Origin: Didymella arachidicola
Lineage: Eukaryota; Ascomycota; Dothideomycetes; Pleosporales; Didymellaceae
Reading direction: 5' to 3'
Assembly (NCBI GenBank): GCA_016630955.3
Contig: CM049986.1
Span: 2,852,001 to 2,916,000 of the forward strand
Length of the DNA: 64,000 nucleotides
Positions 19,233-29,856 of the stretch are shown here, piece by piece (within the stretch, counting starts at the first letter, position 1; every line of letters begins with the position of its first letter). The translations under genes and the position numbers were made by a program. The notes under the pieces were generated by a model. That model saw nothing but the letters and a program-made list of their open reading frames with translations, ran no database searches and was not told the DNA's origin.

Positions 19233-20362
19233 CTTATTTCTAACTAACTAGAAGGTATAAGTCTACCTTAGCTAGGTTACTACTTCTAGCTATATAGTTA
19301 CCTATAGTATACTCTAGAGGTTACCTCTCTTACCTATCCTATATATACTATACCTAGCAGAGCTACTATCTATAGATACTAAATAGAGGTTTAGGTATAT
19401 AGATAATACATATCTATACTAGGCCTTATACTCTATAGATAATAATATTAAGCTCTTTATAGAAGACCTAAGAGAGATTAGAGTATAAAGTAAGGCTAAT
19501 AAGGTTACCTTTACTCTAGAAAAGTAGAAAATAATCTATCTAACTAGATAGTAGAGTAGCTATACGCTTCTTTATATTATAGATAAATAGCTTATAATCT
19601 ATTTAATCTTTCTAGGTAGAGAGTATAGTTAGCTAGCTCTATACTAGTTAGGTGTGTAGTTTAACTGTAGACTTACCTTCTAATAGTATATAGCTATACG
19701 TATAGTAAAAGCTACTAAGGTAGCCTATTATATTTATAGCCTAGCTAGGACTACCTATAAACCTCTAGCTAGCTCCCTCTATAAGGCTACTATTACCTAT
19801 ATATACCTATTACTTCTATATAGAACTAAATACTAGTATAGAGGCTGTACTAAAAAGCTATATATACTTAAACTAGGTAGGCTATAAAAGGTTAGTACTT
19901 ATATTAGGTAGTATATAGCTACTATAGATAAAATACTAGCTATAGTAGTAAGAGGCATCCTACTAGCGTAGAGAATAACCCCTATAGCTATACTCTTCTA
20001 AAACACTAGACTGCTACTAGTAGTAGTAGTAGTACTTAAGGAAGCTAGACTTAGATTTATAACCTACCTATATACTATAGATATAGACTACCCTTTTACT
20101 AGGTATATAGTAGTACCTATTATAAATAGGGGTATAAAAACTAGATAACTCTAGTAAGTTAAGATAAAAGTCTAATAGATAGTATCTCTTCTACTAGAGA
20201 CCTCTAGGACTACACTCTTAGCCTCTTACTACTTAACTAGCTACTAAATAGACCTAATACTTAGCCTAGATAAGAAGACTATAGCTAAAGCTTTTAAAGA
20301 ATAGTAGGCCTAGCTCTTACTACTAGAAGTTACTATCTTTTTAGATAGCTCTAAATAGTATA

Positions 20363-22196
20363 ACGCCAACTACCACCGGATGGCGCACCCCACCGGAATG
20401 GCGCACCTTGCCAAGACCACACCTCTTTTGACCACCACCAACGATGTCGCAACAAATTGATCTTGAATTACTTTCTCGTGAAGATAGAATTAAGCTTGCT
20501 ATTAGAGCTATTAATTCTAATGCGAACCTAAGCCAGCGACGCGCTGCTGCTGTCTACAACGTGCCTGAAAGTACTCTTCGAAGGCAACGCGCCAAACCAG
20601 CTTCTCAACGCGTTATCTACCCCAATTGCTCTCGGCTTACAAAGCAAGAAGAGGAGGTGCTTGTTCAACATATAAGAAAGCTTGACGCGCGAGGATTTGC
20701 TCCTACGCTTACTTATGTGCGAGAGATGGCTGATCAACTGTTGGCTGCTCGCGATGGGGGCAAGGTTGGAGAAAACTGGACCTACAGGTTTATCCAGCGG
20801 AAACCTGAGGTTAGGTCTCAGGTTTCTAGACTGAGAGATTACCGGAGAGTTCTGTGCAGCGATACAGCAATTATCAGTCCCTGGTTCGACCTTATACGCA
20901 ACGTTAAAGCCAAGTACGGCATCCTGGACCAAGATACCTACAACTTTGACGAGACTGGCTTCCAGATAGGCGTTGGAGGGTCAGTTAAGGTAGTGACTGC
21001 GTCTGAGAGACGTCGTGCACCACTCAGCCTTCAGCCTGGCGATCGTGAGTGGATAACTTTGATTGCTTGTATCAACGCGATGGGCTGGTCTGTCCCACCC
21101 TTCTTCATCCTCAAAGCAAAGCACCACGACAAGGCCTGGTACGTTAACAACCCAAAAGATTGGAGGATTGGGGTTAGCAAGAATGGCTGGACTACTAATG
21201 AGCTTGGCCTTGCCTGGCTAAAGCACTTTATCCAGCACACAGAGGCTGCTACTGTAGGTAGCCATCGGCTGCTGATTATCGATGGCCACGAGAGTCACAA
21301 GTCGCTCGAATTCCAGAATCTCTGCGAGGAAAGCAAGATTATTGCCCTCTGTATGCCTCCGCACGCCTCTCACATCCTGCAGCCACTTGACGTTGGGTGC
21401 TTTGCCCCGCTGAAGCAGGCGTACAAGAAGGAGATCAAAAGCTTGGCAGACAGTTACATTACCCACGTGGACAAAAAGGCCTTCTTAGCAACGTTTCAAC
21501 CAGTATACAACAAGGCAATCTCAAAGAGCAACATCTTATCAAGCTTTAGAGCAACTGGCTTGGTCCCACTTGACCCAGAGGCGGTGCTGTCAAGGCTTGA
21601 AGTTAAGCCTCGTACGCCAACACCGCCTCTGCCTGGGCCTACCAACTGGCAACCTAAAACACCAACCAACGCGATTGAAATTGATAGCCAAACAACTCTT
21701 ATTATTAAGAGGATAAGAGAACATAGGAGTTCCTCTCCTGACTCAATTATTGAGATGGTCCTACAGGTTAAAAGGGGGTCTGCAAAGAGGGACTATTCGC
21801 ACACGCTACTTGAGGCAAGGATAGCCCAGCTTGAACAGGCAAACAAGGCTGCTTCTGAGCGTAAGAGGCGTAAAAAGAAGCGGATTCAGGAAGGCGGGAC
21901 TCTCTCGCAGGCAGAGGCAGAGGAAATACTAAAGGAGAAAGACGCTAAGGCTGAGACTAAGGGAGAAGGTGCGCAGGTAGGTAGCAGTAGTAAAGTTAAA
22001 CGGTGCTGTACAACATGCGGCAGGATAGGGCATAATAAGCGCACTTGCCAGCAAGATGTAATAGAGATAGAGGATTAATTTAAGCTATTGTACGTTTAAA
22101 TTTCTTGTTGTGGTGCTGAAATATTGAGGTGTAAAGATAAATTTGCTACAGGGTGCGCCATTCCGGTGGGGTGCGCCATCCGGTGGTGGTTGGCGT
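20363..22196 (+). mobile_element. Intact Fot1/pogo-like transposon (twin 1)
   Basis: 1834 bp flanked by TA (20361-20362 and 22197-22198). Terminal inverted repeats of about 45 bp start ACGCCAAC(T/C)ACCACCGG and contain a doubled unit (ACCGGATGGCGCACC / ACCGGAATGGCGCACC). It carries one intact transposase gene and shows no RIP. Twin 2 at 23678-25511 has the same length, an identical protein and the same single mismatch between its ends. The flanks are LINE copy 2 on the left (near copy-1 position 5221) and LINE copy 3 on the right (near 2547), so this twin sits on a LINE-LINE junction. Confidence 0.95.
20444..22078 (+). CDS. Fot1/pogo-like DDE transposase with C-terminal CCHC knuckle
   Basis: 544 residues, complete. 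N-terminal Psq-type helix-turn-helix (about 12-55, RRAAAVYNVPESTLRRQ), CENP-B-like DNA-binding region (about 65-135, WTYRFIQRKPEVRSQ), DDE_1 catalytic domain with NFDETGF (D169), LLIIDGHESH (D280) and LQPLDVGCF (D316), giving DD35D. This is followed by a Lys/Arg-rich stretch (RKRRKKKRIQEGG) and a terminal zinc knuckle CX2CX4HX4C (CTTCGRIGHNKRTC, about 524-537). By family knowledge the protein binds its terminal repeats and moves the element by cut and paste into TA. All catalytic residues are present. Confidence 0.95.
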   Translation: MSQQIDLELLSREDRIKLAIRAINSNANLSQRRAAAVYNVPESTLRRQRAKPASQRVIYPNCSRLTKQEEEVLVQHIRKLDARGFAPTLTYVREMADQLLAARDGGKVGENWTYRFIQRKPEVRSQVSRLRDYRRVLCSDTAIISPWFDLIRNVKAKYGILDQDTYNFDETGFQIGVGGSVKVVTASERRRAPLSLQPGDREWITLIACINAMGWSVPPFFILKAKHHDKAWYVNNPKDWRIGVSKNGWTTNELGLAWLKHFIQHTEAATVGSHRLLIIDGHESHKSLEFQNLCEESKIIALCMPPHASHILQPLDVGCFAPLKQAYKKEIKSLADSYITHVDKKAFLATFQPVYNKAISKSNILSSFRATGLVPLDPEAVLSRLEVKPRTPTPPLPGPTNWQPKTPTNAIEIDSQTTLIIKRIREHRSSSPDSIIEMVLQVKRGSAKRDYSHTLLEARIAQLEQANKAASERKRRKKKRIQEGGTLSQAEAEEILKEKDAKAETKGEGAQVGSSSKVKRCCTTCGRIGHNKRTCQQDVIEIED

Positions 22197-23677
22197 TATC
22201 TATAAAGAGTACTATATAAAACTATAGACTAGAAAGAGTCTTAACTATTAAGACCTACTATAGACTATTATAAATAGAGTAGCTATACTTAACTACTATT
22301 AATAGCTACTTACCTCTAATATACTATAATATATTACGTACCTTACACTTCTTTAATAATACCTTATTAGAGGAGACCTTAATATTAGGTATAAATTCTT
22401 TAAACTAAATATTACTATAGCCTATAGAGGTATAGAGCTTATAAATTAGGCTACTACTACCTTTATAAACTATATTAGTATGCTAGAGTAGCTAATATAC
22501 TATACTAGCTATATTATTAATTTAACCTTTTTTAATATTCTATTTACCTAGTCTACTATAGACGCTAGTATATATAGTAGATTAGACTTTAGGATAATAG
22601 TAACCTCTATCTCTACTTAGATATTAGGTGCTTTATACCTAGAATAGTACTACTATAAAGTTCTAGAAGTAAGCCTTCTAAAGTTTACTAGGCTAATAGA
22701 AATAGGCGCGTATAGTATTCTAGACCTACTTATAGTATAGGATGCTATATAGCTTAATAATTATATAATACTACTAATAGAGATAATATAGTACTCTATA
22801 TAAACTATAGGTAAGCCTAACTATAAAGAAGGATATACTATACTATAGTAGACTATAGAGTATAAGACTACCTATTAAGCCTATAAGCACGCTAGATAGC
22901 TATACTCTAGTATTTTTCTATTATAAAAAATATAAGCCTTTAAGACTATAGTTAGATAGGCTAAGAGGTAATACTAGAAGTATATTATTAATAATATAAA
23001 AGAAAGTAAAGACCTCTTTAAGGTTATTACCTAGTATAAACTTACACTAGTAAACTAGAACACTTTTCTAATAGTTAATAAGATACTTATTACTAATCTA
23101 CTAGAGAAGGTAAAGGTACTTTAATAGGAAGTACTTAACTAGTATACTATAGAAGATAACTTTAGATACTATCTAGAGTAGAAAGCTATAGCTACCCTTT
23201 TATAGAGTATATATATCTTACTAGAAGAAGCTAAATAAAATATAATAAGGGTCTTTAGTACCTTACTAGGTACTAACTACTCTACTATATACCTACTCTA
23301 TACCTATTAGGCTTAGATTAGAGAGCTTATATAGAGAATCTTCTAGTAGTACCTTAAACTTAACTACTTTCTAGTATAATAGAAGCTTATAAAGGTAGTA
23401 ATAATACTAAAAGTAAAGAAGATAGACTAGATATTACTCTAATTCTAGTAACCTATTATACTTCTCTTCTATATTAGAAAAAAACTTAAATAAATAGTAG
23501 TAAGAATAATTATATAAATAGCTATAACCTATAAGGTCCTTAGCCTCTAGTATAGGGGAGCCCTTTTAAAACACTCTATAGCTAACTTAACTATAGTATT
23601 TATTTATAATACTAAAGCTATATAGGTACTTAATTAATATATTGCTATAGTTACTTTAAATATATAAAAAGCTTTTA

Positions 23678-25511
23678 ACGCCAACCACCACCGGATGGCG
23701 CACCCCACCGGAATGGCGCACCCTGTAGCAAATTTATCTTTACACCTCAATATTTCAGCACCACAACAAGAAATTTAAACGTACAATAGCTTAAATTAAT
23801 CCTCTATCTCTATTACATCTTGCTGGCAAGTGCGCTTATTATGCCCTATCCTGCCGCATGTTGTACAGCACCGTTTAACTTTACTACTGCTACCTACCTG
23901 CGCACCTTCTCCCTTAGTCTCAGCCTTAGCGTCTTTCTCCTTTAGTATTTCCTCTGCCTCTGCCTGCGAGAGAGTCCCGCCTTCCTGAATCCGCTTCTTT
24001 TTACGCCTCTTACGCTCAGAAGCAGCCTTGTTTGCCTGTTCAAGCTGGGCTATCCTTGCCTCAAGTAGCGTGTGCGAATAGTCCCTCTTTGCAGACCCCC
24101 TTTTAACCTGTAGGACCATCTCAATAATTGAGTCAGGAGAGGAACTCCTATGTTCTCTTATCCTCTTAATAATAAGAGTTGTTTGGCTATCAATTTCAAT
24201 CGCGTTGGTTGGTGTTTTAGGTTGCCAGTTGGTAGGCCCAGGCAGAGGCGGTGTTGGCGTACGAGGCTTAACTTCAAGCCTTGACAGCACCGCCTCTGGG
24301 TCAAGTGGGACCAAGCCAGTTGCTCTAAAGCTTGATAAGATGTTGCTCTTTGAGATTGCCTTGTTGTATACTGGTTGAAACGTTGCTAAGAAGGCCTTTT
24401 TGTCCACGTGGGTAATGTAACTGTCTGCCAAGCTTTTGATCTCCTTCTTGTACGCCTGCTTCAGCGGGGCAAAGCACCCAACGTCAAGTGGCTGCAGGAT
24501 GTGAGAGGCGTGCGGAGGCATACAGAGGGCAATAATCTTGCTTTCCTCGCAGAGATTCTGGAATTCGAGCGACTTGTGACTCTCGTGGCCATCGATAATC
24601 AGCAGCCGATGGCTACCTACAGTAGCAGCCTCTGTGTGCTGGATAAAGTGCTTTAGCCAGGCAAGGCCAAGCTCATTAGTAGTCCAGCCATTCTTGCTAA
24701 CCCCAATCCTCCAATCTTTTGGGTTGTTAACGTACCAGGCCTTGTCGTGGTGCTTTGCTTTGAGGATGAAGAAGGGTGGGACAGACCAGCCCATCGCGTT
24801 GATACAAGCAATCAAAGTTATCCACTCACGATCGCCAGGCTGAAGGCTGAGTGGTGCACGACGTCTCTCAGACGCAGTCACTACCTTAACTGACCCTCCA
24901 ACGCCTATCTGGAAGCCAGTCTCGTCAAAGTTGTAGGTATCTTGGTCCAGGATGCCGTACTTGGCTTTAACGTTGCGTATAAGGTCGAACCAGGGACTGA
25001 TAATTGCTGTATCGCTGCACAGAACTCTCCGGTAATCTCTCAGTCTAGAAACCTGAGACCTAACCTCAGGTTTCCGCTGGATAAACCTGTAGGTCCAGTT
25101 TTCTCCAACCTTGCCCCCATCGCGAGCAGCCAACAGTTGATCAGCCATCTCTCGCACATAAGTAAGCGTAGGAGCAAATCCTCGCGCGTCAAGCTTTCTT
25201 ATATGTTGAACAAGCACCTCCTCTTCTTGCTTTGTAAGCCGAGAGCAATTGGGGTAGATAACGCGTTGAGAAGCTGGTTTGGCGCGTTGCCTTCGAAGAG
25301 TACTTTCAGGCACGTTGTAGACAGCAGCAGCGCGTCGCTGGCTTAGGTTCGCATTAGAATTAATAGCTCTAATAGCAAGCTTAATTCTATCTTCACGAGA
25401 AAGTAATTCAAGATCAATTTGTTGCGACATCGTTGGTGGTGGTCAAAAGAGGTGTGGTCTTGGCAAGGTGCGCCATTCCGGTGGGGTGCGCCATCCGGTG
25501 GTAGTTGGCGT
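23678..25511 (-). mobile_element. Intact Fot1/pogo-like transposon (twin 2, inverted)
   Basis: 1834 bp, TA at 23676-23677 and 25512-25513, opposite in orientation to twin 1 with 1.48 kb of LINE copy 3 between them. The LINE alignment continues collinearly across the insertion, so it is a clean transposition. The TA target exists only because RIP changed the LINE TTTGAC to TTTAAT, so insertion came after RIP. Confidence 0.95.
23796..25430 (-). CDS. Fot1/pogo-like DDE transposase, identical to twin 1
   Basis: The 544-residue protein is identical to that at 20444-22078: Psq and CENP-B-like DNA-binding regions, DD35D catalytic triad (D169, D280, D316) and C-terminal CCHC knuckle. Identity over the whole gene with no RIP change means that the two copies separated very recently, or after the last sexual cycle in which RIP operated. 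Confidence 0.95.
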   Translation of the reverse strand: MSQQIDLELLSREDRIKLAIRAINSNANLSQRRAAAVYNVPESTLRRQRAKPASQRVIYPNCSRLTKQEEEVLVQHIRKLDARGFAPTLTYVREMADQLLAARDGGKVGENWTYRFIQRKPEVRSQVSRLRDYRRVLCSDTAIISPWFDLIRNVKAKYGILDQDTYNFDETGFQIGVGGSVKVVTASERRRAPLSLQPGDREWITLIACINAMGWSVPPFFILKAKHHDKAWYVNNPKDWRIGVSKNGWTTNELGLAWLKHFIQHTEAATVGSHRLLIIDGHESHKSLEFQNLCEESKIIALCMPPHASHILQPLDVGCFAPLKQAYKKEIKSLADSYITHVDKKAFLATFQPVYNKAISKSNILSSFRATGLVPLDPEAVLSRLEVKPRTPTPPLPGPTNWQPKTPTNAIEIDSQTTLIIKRIREHRSSSPDSIIEMVLQVKRGSAKRDYSHTLLEARIAQLEQANKAASERKRRKKKRIQEGGTLSQAEAEEILKEKDAKAETKGEGAQVGSSSKVKRCCTTCGRIGHNKRTCQQDVIEIED

Positions 25512-27676
25512 TAATACTTTCTTTAAGAATCGCCTACTATACTAAATAGCTAAATAGAGATAGTTATAAGAGACTGTTTTCTTTATAGACTTATTTTTTA
25601 TAAATTAAAGAGTATAAGTCTATCTTAGCTAGGTTATTATACCTAGCTACCTAGTTACCTATAGTATACTCTAAGGCTTACTACTTTCTCTAGTTCTATA
25701 TATACTATATTTAGTAGAGCTACTTTCTATAGATACTAAATAAAGGTTTAGATATAGATAATATATACTTATACTAAGCCTTATACTTAATAGATACTAA
25801 TATTAAGCTCTTTATAGTAGATTTAAAGTATATTAAAGCTTAGAGTACTACTAATAAAGTTATCTTTACTTTAAAGAAGTAGAAAATAATATACCTAACT
25901 AGATAGTAGAGTAGCTATACTCTACTCTATATAGTAGATAAGTAGCTTACTATCTACTCTATCCTTCTAGGTAAAGAATATAGTTAGCTTACTCTATCCT
26001 AGCTAGGTATATAGTTTAACTATAGACTTACTTTTAGATAGTATATAGTAATATATACTATAAAAGCTACTAAGGTAGCCTAATATATCTATAGTCTTAT
26101 AAAAATTATATATAGACTACTAGCTAGCTCTTTATATAAGGCTACTATTACTTATATATACCTATTTTTTCTATATAGCGCTAAGTATTAGTATAGAGGC
26201 TATACTAAACTACCTTACTTACTTAAACCTAGCTAGCTATTAGAGGTTAGCGCCTATATAGAATAGTATATAGCTACTATTAATAAGATACTTACTATAG
26301 CTATAAGAAGTATTCTACTAGTATAAAGAATAACCCTTATAGCTACGCTCTTCTAAGATACTAGACTACTATTTATAGTAGTAGTGCTAGAAAAAGTTAA
26401 ACTTTAATTTATAGCCTATCTATATACTATAAATATAGAATACCTTCTAGCTAGCTATACTACTATCTCTAAAGTAAATAAAGGTAAGAAAGTAGGTTAA
26501 CCTTAGTAAGTTTAGACTAGAGTCTAGTATATAGAGTCTCTTCTACTAGAAACTCTAAGAATAATACTAAAAGTCTCTTACTACTTACCTAGCTACTAAG
26601 CTAAGCTAATACTTAGTATAGATAAGAAGGCTATAGCTATAGCCTTTAAGAAATAGTAGGCTTAGCTTCTACCTTTAGATATTACTATCTTCTTAGATAG
26701 CTCTAAGTAGTATATAAAAGAAGGGGAAAAAAAGGTTATATATAGCTTTATAGTATATTAGAATAGAGAGTAGCTATAAAGTAGCTATAGATTACTTTAT
26801 CTAATATTATATATCTTTAATACTAAGGTAGTAGAAGTATAGAAAGGCCTTTAGTATACTATATAGTAACTAGATCTTAGTATTTAGTAGATCTAGCTAT
26901 ATATTAACAGCACCTTAGTAATCTAGTACCTTAGAGGCGCTACCTCTCCTACCTTATAGTAGGTATCTATAAAGTACTATAGTATAATAGAGACCTATAA
27001 TATCTCTATTAAGTAGGCCTTTAGATACTAGAGTATTAAAGGTAATAAGATAGCTAATAGGCTAGCTAATCTAAAAGCCTAATACCTAATACCTCTAACT
27101 AGTAAGGCTACTATACCTATACTATTAGATATTAAGTTAGTTATATATAATACACTATATAGTATATAATAGACCTATTAGTAAGATAAGAAGACTAAAC
27201 TCTTAAAATAGTATAAGTAATAGAACTTAAACTACGCGCCCTATTATAGACTAAGAGAGCTAAACCTACTAAAAGCTATACTAGCTAGACTCCTCTCTAT
27301 TTAATCTATATATAGGGACTTTACCTAGTACTATTAGAAGTTCTATTATAAGAACGCAAACCTTACCTACTTATATAGATATAATAAGACGCTAGAGTAC
27401 CTTATACTATACTATAAGACCTAGAAGGCCTTTAGCTAATAGCTACTCTAACTATCTATACCCTCCTTTAGCTAGGTAGATAGACTTACCTATATTATAG
27501 TACTAATAAGGGATCTAGAGGCTTTTAAAGCTTTTACTTAGCTTATATAGTACTATATTAAGATCTACCCTTAGTAGCCTTCTCTACTCTATAGTAGTAT
27601 AGTAAAGAAGAAAGCTATCTTACTAGGCTTAAGGGTAGCACCTAATAATACTAGGCGTAATAGTATAATAGCTGTA

Positions 27677-29523
27677 ACGTGAGTGCATAGCGAGTGACGC
27701 GGATAAGCGAGTGACGCGCCCCAACAAGCCGATGGGTCTACCTACCTTCAAACCTCAATGGATCAACCACCAGACCTTGAATTACTTCCAAATGAAGAGA
27801 GAATCAATCTTGCACTCCAAGCAATTAAAAAACCTCAAGAACTAAGCGTGCGACGCGCTGCTGTAGTTTACAAGGTCTCAGAGGCAACTCTCCGCCGCCG
27901 ACGCGCTGGAACGCGATCAACACGCGATACCCACCCCAAATCATCGAATCTTACTAAGGCAGAAGAGCAGACCCTTGTAAAGTACATAAGGAAGCTTGAC
28001 CAGCAAGGATCTAGCCTAACGCTTCGTTGGGTTGAAGATATGGCTAATCAACTGCGCGCTGCACGCGACGCAGGCCCTGTTGGCTTGCGATGGGCCTCAA
28101 ACTTCGTTAAACGCGAGCCTGGAGTCAAATCGCGAATGACTCGACAGAGGGATCGCCAGAGAGTCCTCTGCAGCGACCCAGCTGTTGTTGAGCCCTAGTT
28201 TGACCTGGTACAGAACGTTAAGGCCAAGTACGGTATCCTGGACGAAGATACCTACAACTTTGACGAGACTGGCTTCACTATGGGCGTTGGAAGTCGAGTC
28301 AAAGTAGTTACTGCATCAGAGAGACGTACTGAGCCTATTGGAGTCCAGCAGGGAGATCGTGAGTGGGTGACTCTGATCGCTGCGATCAACGCGATGGGCT
28401 GGGCAATCGCGCCCTACCTTATCTTCAAAGCGAAGAACCACGACGAAGCTTGGTTCCCTGATTTGAAGCCCTAATGGCGCATTAGGGTAAGTGACAACGG
28501 CTGGACTACCAACGAGCTTGGTGTAGCCTGGCTCAGGCACTTTATTGAGCGGATCAAAGGCCAGAAGGTAGGTAGCTACGTGCTGCTGATACTTAACGGC
28601 CACAAGAGCCACAAGTCGCTCTCTTTCCAGGAGCTTTGCGAGCAGAACAAGATAATTACCCTCTGTATGCCTCCGCACTCGTCACACATCCTTCAGCCGC
28701 TTAACGTGGGTTGTTTTGCCCCCCTAAAGCAAGCGTACAGCAGAGAGATCAGAGGCTTGGCATTAGACCATATTGGCAGAATTGACAAGAAAGCCTTCAT
28801 CGCGACCTTTGCAAAGGTATTTGAGCAGGCGTTTTCAAAGGCAAACATCACAGCAAGCTTTAAGGCAACTGGATTAGTGCCTAGAGATCCATCGGTGGTG
28901 CTATCAAAGCTTGATGTTAAGGTCCGCACGCCAACACCGCCGCTCTTAGAGGAGCTCGAATGGAACCCTAAGACACCCACCAACGCCAATGAGATCCAGG
29001 CTCAATCAACGCTGCTTCGCGATCGTATTCAAAAGCACCAAGGATCGTCACCAACTCCGATGGTTGAGATCGTTGATCAGCTGCAGAGAGGCACGGCAAT
29101 GCTGCTGCATGGGCAGACGTTATTAGCAGCCCGAGTGCTGCAGCTTGAAGCGTCAAATAAAGCAGCCTCTGAGCGTAAATCACGGAAAAGAAAGCGTATT
29201 CAGAAGGGCGGAGACCTGTCAAAGGAAGAGGCAGAGGACTTAATAGCTCAACGCGACGTTAAGGCGCAGGTTGAAGGGGAGAGTCGTGAGGGTAGGGTTC
29301 GAACAGGTGCAGGCAAGAGCGGTAAAAGGCACTGTAAGCGCTGCGGAGAGATTGGTCACAATTCGCGCACTTGTAAGAAAGATGTAGTAGAGGTTAGCGA
29401 TTAATATTCTGTACTGTAAGCTACAGTACAACGTTGTGGTGTTGTACTGTTGCAGTTAGTAGGCCTAACAGCTTGTTAGGGCGCGTCACTCGCTTATCCG
29501 CGTCACTCGCTATGCACTTACGT
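27677..29523 (+). mobile_element. Decayed pogo-like transposon with GCGAGTGACGCG terminal repeats
   Basis: 1847 bp, TA at 27675-27676 and 29524-29525, inserted in the 3' UTR of LINE copy 3. The terminal repeats of about 44 bp (ACGTGAGTGCATAGCGAG / ACGTAAGTGCATAGCGAG) contain a doubled unit AGCGAGTGACGCG. The interior is lightly RIP-mutated compared with the surrounding LINE. Confidence 0.92.
27758..29404 (+). pseudogene. pogo-like transposase with two nonsense codons and catalytic Asp-to-Asn changes
   Basis: The frame runs from ATG to stop with no indels (about 548 codons) but has TAG at 28196 (from TGG) and TAA at 28472. The architecture matches the intact 544-residue transposase: Psq HTH, NFDETGF, a degraded LLILNGHKSH and LQPLNVGCF, and a C-terminal CCHC knuckle (CKRCGEIGHNSRTC). 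The second and third catalytic Asp codons have become Asn (GAC to AAC), as RIP on the other strand would do. The protein is certainly inactive. Confidence 0.92.
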
Positions 29524-29856
29524 TAATACTTCTACTCTTTTACCTCTATTTTTACTCTCTCCCTTCTATTATCTTTCTCTTTTCTTTTTATATAGTATAT
29601 AGATACCTCTAAATATAAGAGACTTTCTCTAATATATATATATAGCTTAGTCTCTCTAACTAGAAAGGGAGCTATAGCTTAAAATAGTAGTAATACTTAT
29701 ATAGGTAAGAAATACTTTCTAAGGTAGTATATTAGCACTATAATTCTATAGCTTAGTATATTATATATACCCTTTAGGAGGTAAGATAGTAGACGTAATC
29801 CTTATTACTAGATATAAAATAAATACTAACTAACTAACTAACTAACCCCTCTAGCC

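Larger units (their letters stand above)
7349..20360 (+). mobile_element. LINE copy 2, RIP-degraded and interrupted by three LTR insertions
   Basis: Collinear with copy 1 from its 5' end to about copy-1 position 5221, in the RNase H coding region. It occupies 7349-9860, 10369-11067, 18265-18715 and 19233-20360. The first 700 bp are almost identical to copy 1, mutations rise from about 8035, and beyond about 9170 the sequence is saturated with C-to-T and G-to-A changes. The 3' end is missing: at 20361 a Fot1-like element begins, and on its other side the sequence is LINE copy 3, not the rest of copy 2. Confidence 0.9.
9152..20360 (+). pseudogene. LINE copy 2 ORF2 relic, RIP-saturated
   Basis: Heavily mutated relic of endonuclease, reverse transcriptase and part of RNase H, recognised by base-by-base alignment to copy 1 once C-to-T and G-to-A changes are allowed. 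Stops occur every few codons. CpG sites are often spared while CpA has mostly become TpA, as expected for RIP. It is interrupted at 9861-10368 and 18716-19232 (solo LTRs) and at 11068-18264 (Gypsy element). Confidence 0.85.
22199..29846 (+). mobile_element. LINE copy 3, RIP-saturated, 5'-truncated
   Basis: Aligns with intact copy 1 from about position 2547 to its 3' tail, in three blocks: 22199-23677, 25512-27676 and 29524-29846. Almost every CpA/TpG has become TpA and no frame is open. It holds a second Fot1-like twin (23678-25511) and a decayed transposon in the 3' UTR (27677-29523). The tail reads as a mutated AACC repeat (ACTAACTAACTAACC). The following decamer CCCTCTAGCC (29847-29856) is a changed version of the array target CCCTTCAGCC. 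Confidence 0.9.

Noticed and set aside
22199..23677. Very AT-rich block considered as a centromere or host intergenic isochore
   Set aside because: It aligns base for base to LINE ORF2 with C-to-T and G-to-A changes, so it is RIP-mutated LINE copy 3.
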